Part shown: piece by piece, positions 27,771-35,304 of the stretch | Numbering within the stretch: position 1 is the first letter of the stretch | How the letters are laid out: every line of letters starts with the position of its first letter | Assembly (NCBI GenBank): GCA_963729815.1 | Contig: CAVSPU010000003.1 | Location: 124,001-188,000, forward strand | Reading direction: 5' to 3' | DNA length: 64,000 nt | From: DAHUXN01 sp963729815 | GTDB lineage: Bacteria > Acidobacteriota > Terriglobia > Acidiferrales > UBA7541 | The notes under the pieces: model-generated | Database searches by the model: none | The model's input: only the letters and a program-made list of their open reading frames with translations | Told to the model about the DNA's origin: nothing | Made by a program: the position numbers and the translations under genes

Positions 27771-27810
27771 AAAAAAAGGCCCGGACTCGGGGGGGGTGCC
27801 GAGCCCGGGC
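27771..27810 (-). terminator. Rho-independent terminator of two small minus-strand genes
   Basis: On the minus strand GCCCGGGCTCGG and CCGAGTCCGGGC form a near-perfect 12-bp stem, followed after GG... by TTTTTTT at 27777-27771. This is a textbook terminator, and it faces the small genes at 27862-28281. Confidence 0.8.
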
Positions 27811-27861
27811 GGGGGCATTGAGGGTGAGCCGGAAGATCGAATTTTATGGCGCGAGTCTGAA

Positions 27862-28059
27862 CTAGCAGCCCAGAACCCGCGCCATAATTAAAAACCTCAA
27901 GATTTCGCGATAGATCACCGCGGCGGCCATTCCGTATGCGCCCATCAGCCAAGGGTAAAATGCAGCGCCCAGAGGGTGTTCAGTGCTGCAAACTGCACCA
28001 ATCGGGGCGGCTTGACTTGCCGGTTGGGTCTGCGCCGAATTGTCGTGAAACGCGCTCAT
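27862..28059 (-). CDS. Small membrane protein, possible
   Basis: The frame encodes 65 residues starting MSAFHDNSAQTQPASQ. The C-terminal half is hydrophobic (AAFYPWLMGAYGMAAAVIY then RFLIMARVLGC), so one membrane segment is likely. It starts 16 bases after the stop of the next upstream minus-strand gene and is followed by a strong terminator, which supports it as the last gene of a small transcript. The ribosome binding site (AGG then ACTCCGT) is modest. I recognise no family. A non-coding tail of the preceding gene is the alternative. Confidence 0.45.
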   Translation of the reverse strand: MSAFHDNSAQTQPASQAAPIGAVCSTEHPLGAAFYPWLMGAYGMAAAVIYREILRFLIMARVLGC

Positions 28060-28074
28060 ACGGAGTGCCTCGAT

Positions 28075-28281
28075 TTAGTGAACCAAAACTGTAGGACTAT
28101 CTTGCTCGACAGCGACAACCATGGACTTGAAAATGTCGACGTCCCAATTATCGGCGATGCGCAAGCGAAGCGAATCGTTCGTCTCGCTCACGAGACGGCC
28201 ACGAAGCGGGACGCGTAGATTACCAGCAACCACCCTGAGAACTACTGGCTGCCCCATCCAAACTGTGTATCCGCCTTCCAT
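28075..28281 (-). CDS. Small beta-rich protein of unknown function
   Basis: I set the start at ATG 28281, with GGGAGGGC upstream, giving 68 residues; the open frame continues upstream to 28527 but with poor protein-like composition. The product contains TVWMGQPVVLRVVAGNLRV, LRGRLVSETNDSLRLRI and WDVDIFKSMVVAVEQD, which look like a compact five-stranded barrel. The pattern 'VPLRGRLVSET..SLRLRI' with a following WDVDI reminds me of short acidobacterial proteins, and is faintly PilZ-like, though the RxxxR part is missing. It precedes the possible small membrane gene and shares its terminator. Confidence 0.6.
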   Translation of the reverse strand: MEGGYTVWMGQPVVLRVVAGNLRVPLRGRLVSETNDSLRLRIADNWDVDIFKSMVVAVEQDSPTVLVH

Positions 28282-28519
28282 GCTCGCCCTCCCGAACCTG
28301 AGTTTGTGTCCGACAAGTGGATTGTGAAGTTTGGGGGCGGCAGCGGATATGGTACGCTGGGCCACTTTTGCTGGGAGCAAGGTACTAGTCATGGGCTGAA
28401 CGGAAACGACGGCGGAGGCAGTGACTGCTGCCACAGAGTAAGGGATATAGAATGAATGGTTTACATGGACGACCCAGGAAGGCTGCCGACCGTAACGAAT
28501 TTCTCCAGAGATAGATGGG

Positions 28520-29158
28520 GTGTACATGCTGGTTCCATGGCAAGGATTGATTCATCGGCTGTATGACGTAAAGGGCCTGATCGAATGGGGCGGCACGCTG
28601 ATGGTGTGCGGAATCATATTCGCAGAGACGGGGCTATTCTTTGGGTTCTTCTTGCCGGGCGATTCCCTGCTGGTGACTGCTGGCGTTTTTGCAGCGGCAG
28701 GGCAAGTCAAACTGGTGTGGCTGCTGATACCGGTTTCCCTGTGCGCGATCGCCGGAGATCAGCTTGGCTACTTCATCGGCCGGCAAGCGGGGACGAGCCT
28801 GTACAAGAGGCCCGACTCGCGATTTTTCCGAAAAAAGTATCTGGAGCAAACCCACGCATTTTACGAAAAGCACGGCGGAAAGACGGTGATCCTCGCGCGA
28901 TTCGTGCCCATCATCCGGACATTTTGCCCGCCCGTGACCGGGGCGGCGCGGATGAGCTACGCACGGTATTTGACATACGACGTTTTCGGCGGCTTTCTGT
29001 GGGTATGCAGCTTGGTGTTGCTGGGATATACCTTAGGTTCGACAATTCCCCATATCGACAAGCAAATTCACTGGGTCATCGCCGGGGTAATTTTCCTTTC
29101 GTTGTTACCGGCGATCATTTCCGCGCTGAAGATGCGCGCAAAGAAACGGGCGCATTGA
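28520..29158 (+). CDS. DedA/SNARE-associated family membrane protein
   Basis: The protein has 212 residues with about five membrane segments. It may begin at GTG 28520 or ATG 28526. Family motifs are ETGLFFGFFLPGDSLLVTAG (residues 35-55), AGDQLGYFIGRQAG (75-90) and HGGKTVILARFVPIIRTFCP followed by VTGAARM (115-140), in which the FxxGR-like and FxPxxR regions of DedA are clear. DedA proteins act in undecaprenyl-phosphate or lipid recycling and proton-driven homeostasis at the inner membrane. The gene stands alone and is followed by a strong hairpin. Confidence 0.92.
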   Translation: MYMLVPWQGLIHRLYDVKGLIEWGGTLMVCGIIFAETGLFFGFFLPGDSLLVTAGVFAAAGQVKLVWLLIPVSLCAIAGDQLGYFIGRQAGTSLYKRPDSRFFRKKYLEQTHAFYEKHGGKTVILARFVPIIRTFCPPVTGAARMSYARYLTYDVFGGFLWVCSLVLLGYTLGSTIPHIDKQIHWVIAGVIFLSLLPAIISALKMRAKKRAH

Positions 29159-29197
29159 ATTGAGTGCGCGCGACACAAGAGAATACCGCTGAAATGC

Positions 29198-29227
29198 AAA
29201 TCGGGGAATCTTGCGATTCCCCGATTT
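29198..29227 (+). terminator. Perfect hairpin after the DedA gene
   Basis: AAATCGGGGAATC, a TTGC loop and GATTCCCCGATTT make a 13-bp perfect stem 39 bases after the stop. The flanking A- and T-runs allow termination in both directions. Confidence 0.7.
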
Positions 29228-29421
29228 GATGTTTCCTGAAAGCCCGGTCGGCGTCATTTGGGCGCCTGGAGGGCTCTCACCGCAAGAGCGGTGTGAATGT
29301 ATCAGGATTCTGGGCCCGGCGGAGTCACACTGTCGTCCATCCGTGCTCCAAGTACTTCAATGCCGTGATACGCCGATGCGGCGGCCAGCGCAAGAGCGAA
29401 AATAAGGAAAAGCTCACGGGG

Positions 29422-29445
29422 GAAAAATCCCGAAGCGATTCGGGA
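29422..29445 (-). terminator. Rho-independent terminator of the bactofilin operon
   Basis: On the minus strand TCCCGAA, a short loop and TTCGGGA form a 7-bp stem followed by TTTTT. It starts 2 bases after the stop at 29448, so it ends the galT-to-methyltransferase transcript or its last part. Confidence 0.65.
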
Positions 29446-29447
29446 AT

Positions 29448-30149
29448 TTACTTGATGAAGAGGCCTTCGCGGAGCTGGTCGCGGCCGACGAAAGTCTTCG
29501 CCGAGCGGAAGCGGCCAAACAAATTCAAAATCTCGCGATTCTGAAACGCGCGTTCCGGCGCGATGGCCGGGCCGATGGGAATCATTTCGATGGTCTGATT
29601 ATCGACGATGCGGTAGCGGTAAACGTATTGCGCGGGCTTGCTGTGAAAAATGCCGAGTACGGCGCCGCCGGGATGCACGATTTCGTGGAGCCGATTGGCG
29701 ATGCGCGGAAGCAAATCGGCATCAAGATGATCGAAGAGGTCCCAAACGAGAACGGCATTGAATTGTTCGTCCGCGTATTGCAGAGAATTTTGCAGGAAAT
29801 GCTGAGCGATCTCCTCGGGAGTGAGTGGCTCATTGAAATCACTCGGCGGAAGATTGCGCTGCTTTTCCTCTTCAATGGCGCGGAATTGCGCCCAGGAGCG
29901 CTGCAGGTCGTCGGTGGTGACGCGAAAGCCGCGCTCAATGAAAAAATTCAACGTGGCTTGCGAGACCGGGCCGAGGTCGAGCAGACGGCCATTTTCGACG
30001 TCGCTGATGAGCCAAAGAAAATCCTTGAGGCCATTCGAGAGGCGGAGATTTTCATTGCCGTTCCGCGCGGTGGGCGCAGCATCGTATTTCTTCACGCGCA
30101 GCGGCGCTGCAGCGGTACTTCCAGGACGCGGCTTGCCCATCCAGTTCAT
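29448..30149 (-). CDS. SAM-methyltransferase-like protein with degenerate site
   Basis: The protein has 233 residues. LLDLGPVSQATLNFFIERGF near residue 57 looks like the first strand and loop of a Rossmann methyltransferase, with the glycine-rich loop altered from xGxGxG to LGPVS. FNAVLVWDLFDHLD near 130 and LHEIVHPGGAVLGIF near 153 follow the usual methyltransferase order. It may have lost SAM binding or may bind another ligand. The start overlaps the bactofilin stop in an ATGA, so it is translated with bactofilin. Confidence 0.65.
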   Translation of the reverse strand: MNWMGKPRPGSTAAAPLRVKKYDAAPTARNGNENLRLSNGLKDFLWLISDVENGRLLDLGPVSQATLNFFIERGFRVTTDDLQRSWAQFRAIEEEKQRNLPPSDFNEPLTPEEIAQHFLQNSLQYADEQFNAVLVWDLFDHLDADLLPRIANRLHEIVHPGGAVLGIFHSKPAQYVYRYRIVDNQTIEMIPIGPAIAPERAFQNREILNLFGRFRSAKTFVGRDQLREGLFIK

Positions 30150-30799
30150 TGTTTTGTATGCGCCCCGAGCGGCTCAACAGCGATCGCGGGGGAAGCGGAC
30201 ACTGGTGAAGGTGTCTGCGCCGGCGTTGCAGAGACTGGCACGACTGAAGCGGCGACCGGGGCCGAAATGGTCGCGGCAGGCGCGTTTCGCTTGCTCTGAT
30301 GTTCGCGCGCGTCGGCGATGGGGCCCATCTCGACGCGGCCTTTGAATTGCGCGCCGTCTTCGATGGCTATGCGCGGGGCCTCGAGGTCGCCCTTCACGCG
30401 GCTGGAAGAACCCAAGGTGATGCGCTCGCGGCCGCGGAGATTGCCCTCGACGGCGCCTCGAACAGTGACTTCGCGCGCTTCGATACTGGCTTTGACGTGG
30501 CCGCTCTGACCAATCGTCAGCCGTGATTCGCCAAGGCGAATCGTGCCCTCAACCTCACCATCGATGAGCAAATCAGCCTTGCCCGAAAGTTCACCTTTGA
30601 TACGGATTCCGTGCGTGAGAACCGCTGCATCGGCTGAAGGCGATGGAGCGGACGAGAAAGGAGAAGGGGCGTTTGAAACAAACGGCGACGATGTTGGAGT
30701 GCGCGCGGGTGTTTCTGCCGGCGGTGCATACGAGGGGGGATTCTGTGCTCCTGGTGCAACTGATGGAGACGGCTTCGCTTCAGGTTGTTTCCGCCACAT
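30146..30799 (-). CDS. Bactofilin (polymer-forming cytoskeletal protein)
   Basis: The start at 30799 has GGAGG upstream, and the product has 217 residues. The first 60 residues are Pro-Ser-Ala-rich. The central part is a beta-helix: IRIKGELSGKADLLIDGEVE, SRLTIGQSGHVKASIEAREV, TVRGAVEGNLRGRERITLG and GDLEAPRIAIEDGAQFKGRVE. The C-terminal 45 residues are low complexity. Bactofilins polymerise without nucleotide and position cell-wall or polar machinery at the membrane. The gene overlaps the methyltransferase-like gene by 4 bp and lies after the YdcF gene. Confidence 0.92.
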   Translation of the reverse strand: MWRKQPEAKPSPSVAPGAQNPPSYAPPAETPARTPTSSPFVSNAPSPFSSAPSPSADAAVLTHGIRIKGELSGKADLLIDGEVEGTIRLGESRLTIGQSGHVKASIEAREVTVRGAVEGNLRGRERITLGSSSRVKGDLEAPRIAIEDGAQFKGRVEMGPIADAREHQSKRNAPAATISAPVAASVVPVSATPAQTPSPVSASPAIAVEPLGAHTKQ

Positions 30800-30874
30800 G
30801 GAAACCTCCATTGTGGATGAGTATTCGCGACCGCCCCAGGCCCGGGTGCCAGGCAATCGCCTGCGGTTCAGGAA

Positions 30875-31627
30875 CTATAGTACAGAGGCGGGGGCCTGTA
30901 AACACAATGACAAGAAAAAATGTTCGCTGAAAGGAAACAGGGGCAACAGCATGGCGGGTTTCGAATTCCCTCCCCCGGAATCCACTTCCCAAATGGCGAC
31001 GACCATGCCGACGGCTTCGTGGGAGAAAATCTTGAGACCCTCGCGAGTTCTCCACCACGAATCCGGATCGTAATTCACATCGGGAGCGGCCTCGATAAGA
31101 ACCGCGATCTCTCCGGGGAAAACATGCGCGGCCAGATAGCGTGTGCGGCGCGTGTGGTAATTCGACGTGACGATCATGACGCGTTTCCAGCCATGTTGTT
31201 CGACGAAGCGCCGGATGTCTTTCAATTCTTCCAGTGTGTCCGGAGCCTCGTGAGCAAACGGAAGAATGGCCTGCTTCGGGACGCCGCGTGTTTCCAGGTC
31301 ACGCTGCATCAATTCGGCAATGCTGGCGTAAGGGCGCAGCCAGCGCCCGCTGGCGACGATCCTTGGGGCCCATCCTGCGTGGTAAAGTTCAGCGGCGCGC
31401 GCGGCGCGGTCAGCGGTGAAATCGTCGTCGCTGAGAATGACGATGGCGTCGCAAGCCGCCGGCGGGGCGGACACAACCCAATAACCGCCGGCAAGCCGCA
31501 ACACAGGAGCGCGCACGAGATAAATCAAGAAGCAGAGCACAACCAGAATAATGAGCACGATGAGTTTGGCAAGTATGCCGCCACGCTCGGCGCGTGACGC
31601 GACGCCGCGAGTGAAATTCGGCGTCAT
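30875..31627 (-). CDS. YdcF/SanA family (DUF218) membrane protein
   Basis: The protein has 250 residues with one N-terminal transmembrane segment (KLIVLIILVVLCFLIYLV). The DUF218 domain shows ACDAIVILSDDDFTADRAAR, AAELYHAGWAPRIVASGRW and RVMIVTSNYHTRRTRYLA, then a C-terminal helical part. The family includes SanA and ElyC, linked to vancomycin tolerance and envelope biogenesis. ATGA overlaps with galT upstream, so the two are coupled. The bactofilin start lies 76 bases downstream. Confidence 0.87.
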   Translation of the reverse strand: MTPNFTRGVASRAERGGILAKLIVLIILVVLCFLIYLVRAPVLRLAGGYWVVSAPPAACDAIVILSDDDFTADRAARAAELYHAGWAPRIVASGRWLRPYASIAELMQRDLETRGVPKQAILPFAHEAPDTLEELKDIRRFVEQHGWKRVMIVTSNYHTRRTRYLAAHVFPGEIAVLIEAAPDVNYDPDSWWRTREGLKIFSHEAVGMVVAIWEVDSGGGNSKPAMLLPLFPFSEHFFLSLCLQAPASVL

Positions 31628-32598
31628 CGATCCAAATCAACCTGCCGAAGCAACTCGGCAGCCTGCTCGGGCAAGAGGCTATTGAAATAGACTTCCTTGA
31701 GGATGTAGGACTTCTCGCTGGTGGGCACAACGGGCATGATTTCGATGTGCCAGTGGTAATCTCCCGGCAGGCTCTTCCAATACTCGCTCAGCTCGCCTTT
31801 CGTTTGCAGGGAATTCGGCGCCGTGTGGACGACCAAATGGTAGCCATGCGAAAGCGTACGCAAGCGGCGGACGATGCGCCGGAATAACATACCGAGCGCC
31901 TTGAAATCTTCGCCGGGCCTTTCGAATTCGTGGCTGTGGCGGCGGGGAAAAATCCAGGTTTCGAAGGGCACGCGAGAAGCATAAGGGCAAAAGGCAATGT
32001 AGCCGCCTTGCGAATCAACCACGCGCTTGCCCTGTTTTTCCTCCTGGCGAAGGATGTCGCAAAAAACGCAACGATCGCGTTCCCGGAACCAGTCGCGCGC
32101 GGCGCGCAATTCATAGAGAACGCGGCGCGGGACGAACGTGGTCGCGGTGACCTGGGAATGCGAGTGAGGCCACTCCTCGCCGGAGTTAGCGCCGCGGTCC
32201 TTGAAAACCGTCACATACTTGAAACGCGGATCGCGCTTCAGGTCAGCGATGCGGCGGGCGTAAGCTTCGAGCAGAAGAGCGACTTGTTCATCCGGCTCAT
32301 CGGCCAGGCCACTTGTGTGGTTCGGAGTGTCCACAATGATTTCGTGAGCGCCGACGCCGCTCATGCGGTCGTAGATGCCGTCGGCAGAGCGGCCGGGCTC
32401 GCCCTCGATGCGATAAAGCGGCCGGAAATGTGGCATCACGCGGACCCTCCACGGACCGTCCGCTGGTAATTGCAGAATCGTTGGCGTGCCGTTCTCATTG
32501 CCGGGACAAAGAGGGCAGGGATCCCTGGGCACCTCTTTGTGTCCGACATGGCCGATGACGACCCAACTTCTTGTAATCGGATCTTTTCTGAGTTCCAT
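31624..32598 (-). CDS. galT: Galactose-1-phosphate uridylyltransferase
   Basis: I set the start at ATG 32598, giving 324 residues starting MELRKDPITRSWVVIG; the open frame upstream runs into the divergent tadA gene. CPLCPG at residues 28-33 matches the zinc cysteines. The HIT-fold active site is seen as EEWPHSHSQVTA (His145 and His147, the latter forming the uridylyl intermediate), with GANSG before it. This protein is shorter than E. coli GalT and resembles the compact GalT of other phyla. It would exchange UMP between UDP-glucose and galactose-1-P. Its end overlaps the YdcF gene. Confidence 0.9.
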   Translation of the reverse strand: MELRKDPITRSWVVIGHVGHKEVPRDPCPLCPGNENGTPTILQLPADGPWRVRVMPHFRPLYRIEGEPGRSADGIYDRMSGVGAHEIIVDTPNHTSGLADEPDEQVALLLEAYARRIADLKRDPRFKYVTVFKDRGANSGEEWPHSHSQVTATTFVPRRVLYELRAARDWFRERDRCVFCDILRQEEKQGKRVVDSQGGYIAFCPYASRVPFETWIFPRRHSHEFERPGEDFKALGMLFRRIVRRLRTLSHGYHLVVHTAPNSLQTKGELSEYWKSLPGDYHWHIEIMPVVPTSEKSYILKEVYFNSLLPEQAAELLRQVDLDR

Positions 32599-32737
32599 AA
32601 TTTCGAGAGTTAGCCTTATCCGAATCTGAGTGTTTAAGGATAGGTTGCCAAATAAAGCAGCCGGATTTTTATACCTTACCGCGCGGATTCGAGCAAGCCA
32701 CCATGCGAACCGAGTGCACATGCTATTCTGATAAGCC

Positions 32738-33229
32738 ATGAATCGGGAACGAAACTCTGCCGCGCACGCGTCACTGGACGCGAAGTTCGTGGAGAAGTTC
32801 ATGGAGATGGCGCTTGAAGAGGCCCGCGCGGCGGCACGCGCAGGCGAAGTGCCGGTCGGATGCGTGATTGTGCAGGGAGAGCGCGTGTTGGCGCGTGCGG
32901 CGAATCGCACGATTCGCGATTGCGATCCGACGGCGCACGCGGAAATGGTCGCGCTGCGCGCGGCGGCGGCAACGCTTGGGAATTATCGGCTGCTGGGCAC
33001 GACTCTCTACGTCACAATCGAGCCGTGCGCGATGTGCGCGGGCGCGATGCTTCAGGCGCGCGTCGAGCGGCTCGTTTACGGAGCGGACGATCCGAAGGGC
33101 GGCGCGGTGCGTTCATGCTTTGCCGTCTTCGAGCATCCGGGCGTGAATCATCGCGTGGAAGTTACGGCGGGAGTTCGCCCGGACGAGGCGGCCGCACTGA
33201 TACAGGAATTCTTCGCCGCGCGGCGGTAG
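32738..33229 (+). CDS. tadA: tRNA adenosine(34) deaminase
   Basis: The protein has 163 residues. The zinc deaminase motif is complete: HAEMVALR at His67-Glu69 and PCAMCAGAML at Cys97 and Cys100, with VPVGCVIVQGERVLARAANR before it. The family converts A34 of tRNA-Arg to inosine. It is divergent from galT over 139 bases and has a short tail DEAAALIQEFFAARR typical of TadA. Confidence 0.95.
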   Translation: MNRERNSAAHASLDAKFVEKFMEMALEEARAAARAGEVPVGCVIVQGERVLARAANRTIRDCDPTAHAEMVALRAAAATLGNYRLLGTTLYVTIEPCAMCAGAMLQARVERLVYGADDPKGGAVRSCFAVFEHPGVNHRVEVTAGVRPDEAAALIQEFFAARR

Positions 33230-33348
33230 GCTGGCCAATTCGATGCCGCAAAACCCGGGTGCCCCACCATTACGCTAGTCGGACCTAATTTTGTTTGGTA
33301 GTATTCCTTCTAATAATTGATCAGAAGTTATTGAGGAAAACTTTGCTC

Positions 33349-34881
33349 ATGACGTTCAGGCCGTCGGTGATCGGCGCTATTTTGATTCTTTTAGCTAGCA
33401 GCATTCTCCCAGGAGTCGCGGCACCCCGCCAACAAGGGGTGGGCAACACACAATCGCAGACATCCCCGTTTCGCTTAATACGATCGACATCCGGTAGTAA
33501 GGAGATTACAAAGAACGAACAATACATCATTGAAGACCCGAGAACGGTTTTCCATGTACCGGATGACCATCAAGTCATTGTGGTCTTTGAATGGGAGGGC
33601 CCACCGGGATTGCACCATCTTCAAGGGAGCTGGATCGACCCGTCAGGCAGTGCAGTGTCAGTCGGAAACGTTGATATTCAAGCTTTGGGCTCAGAATTCC
33701 AATGCTCTTGGACTTTGAACATTCCAGATAGCGTCAAACAGGGCCTGTGGGCACTTGAAACGCAAATCGATGGCCGCCCGGCCGGCGCGCACACATTTCA
33801 GATTGCCGCCGGCCCGAATGCACCCACGACCCCTGCACCTGCTCCAACAGCTGCGGAAGTTTACAAACGCGCCGTGGATGCGAGCGTATTCATCGATAGC
33901 CTCGACGCCGACGGGGACATGTTCAGGCGAGGCTCGGGATTCTTCATTGACAAAGGCGTGCTGGTTACCGCGTTTCAAGTGATCGATGGCGCTAGCTCGC
34001 TCCGGGTTGAATTTCCTGACGGGCAGGACGCTGCCACGGACCAGGTGCTTGTCTGGAACCGTCGACAGGACTGGGCGATCCTCAAAATAGATGCGCCGAA
34101 AGGGCAGGTGCTGGAGCGGGCGCCGTCGAAGTCATGGAAGGTCGGGGACGATGGCTATCTTCTCGGCTCTCCTAGTGAGAATAATCGAACTATTGAAAAT
34201 GTTGGGATCACCGGTGTTCAAGAATCGCCCGATGCGGGCCAGCGCGTGAATACTTCTTGGCACGGCGAAGAGAGAACCATTGGTTCACCATTGCTCGATG
34301 CTTACGGCCGAGTCATCGGAGTTCTCGGCGGAAACCTGATCCCTGGCATCGAGACACTCCGTAGAGAGGTGACGGGAAACTACTACGTTGTAGGGCAAGG
34401 GCCAAGTAACGCCTTCGTTCCCCTCGTTGTTCCGATTTCACTAATCCCGCAGGACGTGAGTTCCAGACGACCGAGCACACTCGGCGAGCTGGCGGCAGAG
34501 GGTCAGTTTGTGAGGCCGCTTCCGCGGGATATTCAAGAGGTGAGTGGAACGCTCTCCAGAGATTTTAAGAGATTGGGCGAGACAGGCATATTTCCCGTAG
34601 ACTCGACCACGCAATTTTCGCGCATTCGTGACACCTTGGCAGTAGTGATCACCTGGGCTCCAGATAAGAAAACAAAATCGACATTGCAATTGCGCATTTT
34701 TGACTTGGACAATCACGTGGTCGAACAGAGTCGACCAGAAAAAATCGAACTACGAAACCAGGTCACCGCTTACACAGGAATTAAGTTGCCAATCGCTTCC
34801 CTGAAACCGGGCACTTATCGCGTGGACTTGCTTCTAGGTGATGACCCGCAATGGCGCGCATTCTTCAAAGTTACGGAATAG
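33349..34881 (+). CDS. Secreted trypsin-fold protein with lost catalytic residues
   Basis: I set the start at ATG 33349, giving 510 residues, with a signal peptide (VIGAILILLASSILPGVAA). Residues 45-150 are a strand-rich domain with VVFEWEGPPGLHHLQGSW. Then the trypsin-like fold appears: RGSGFFIDKGVLVTAFQVID, where the usual catalytic histidine is Gln, RRQDWAILKID keeping the Asp, and RTIGSPLLDAYGRVIGVLGG, where the catalytic serine of GSSGSP is Ile. The last 100 residues are beta-rich. It is likely an inactive protease relative used in binding or chaperoning. No protease partner is adjacent. Confidence 0.72.
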   Translation: MTFRPSVIGAILILLASSILPGVAAPRQQGVGNTQSQTSPFRLIRSTSGSKEITKNEQYIIEDPRTVFHVPDDHQVIVVFEWEGPPGLHHLQGSWIDPSGSAVSVGNVDIQALGSEFQCSWTLNIPDSVKQGLWALETQIDGRPAGAHTFQIAAGPNAPTTPAPAPTAAEVYKRAVDASVFIDSLDADGDMFRRGSGFFIDKGVLVTAFQVIDGASSLRVEFPDGQDAATDQVLVWNRRQDWAILKIDAPKGQVLERAPSKSWKVGDDGYLLGSPSENNRTIENVGITGVQESPDAGQRVNTSWHGEERTIGSPLLDAYGRVIGVLGGNLIPGIETLRREVTGNYYVVGQGPSNAFVPLVVPISLIPQDVSSRRPSTLGELAAEGQFVRPLPRDIQEVSGTLSRDFKRLGETGIFPVDSTTQFSRIRDTLAVVITWAPDKKTKSTLQLRIFDLDNHVVEQSRPEKIELRNQVTAYTGIKLPIASLKPGTYRVDLLLGDDPQWRAFFKVTE

Positions 34882-34958
34882 AAGGACCCCTTATCAACTG
34901 CCTTCCGTGCATTTCTCCAGCCAACAAAAAACGTAAGGTTTGAATCCAACGCGAAAGA

Positions 34959-34988
34959 ATGGCGGAGAGGGCGGATTTGAGAGCCCGC
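34959..34988 (-). pseudogene. Remnant of the 3' end of a tRNA-Ser gene
   Basis: ATGGCGGAGAGGG at 34959-34971 repeats exactly at 35056-35068, where it is the 3' end of tRNA-Ser (minus strand). The match goes on as GGATTTGA and, after a 6-base gap, GAGCCCG. The copy is 97 bases downstream of the tRNA 3' end, which is where integrative elements leave an attachment repeat. Confidence 0.6.
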
Positions 34989-35056
34989 CGCACGCGTAGC
35001 GCGCACAAGAAACAAAGACCCAGACTACTGCAATCTTGCGCGATGCAAATTTTAGA

Positions 35057-35149
35057 TGGCGGAGAGGGTGGGATTTGAACCCACGAGCCCGGTTTTGCCA
35101 GGCTACCCGCTTTCGAGGCGGGCTCTTTCAACCGCTCAGACACCTCTCC
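35057..35149 (-). tRNA. tRNA-Ser(CGA)
   Basis: On the minus strand the sequence starts GGAGAGG and ends CCTCTCCGCCA, pairing as a 7-bp acceptor stem with an encoded CCA. The anticodon stem CCCGC/GCGGG holds the loop CTCGAAA, so the anticodon is CGA. GGTTCAAATCC forms the T-loop, and a long variable arm (GCCTGGCAAAACCGGGC) is typical of serine tRNA. Length is 93 nt. Confidence 0.95.
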
Positions 35150-35304
35150 GCGCCAACAGCGTGTAGAAAGATTACCAGAGGGTCAGAAAAGCGACAACGA
35201 TCCGCTGAGACGAGTGCTGCGCCGGTGCGCCATTGCTCGGAGTCGCCGGCTGAAAAATCCCACCGTCTCCGCCATGTCCCGCCTAACATGAAGTTGAGCA
35301 GCGC

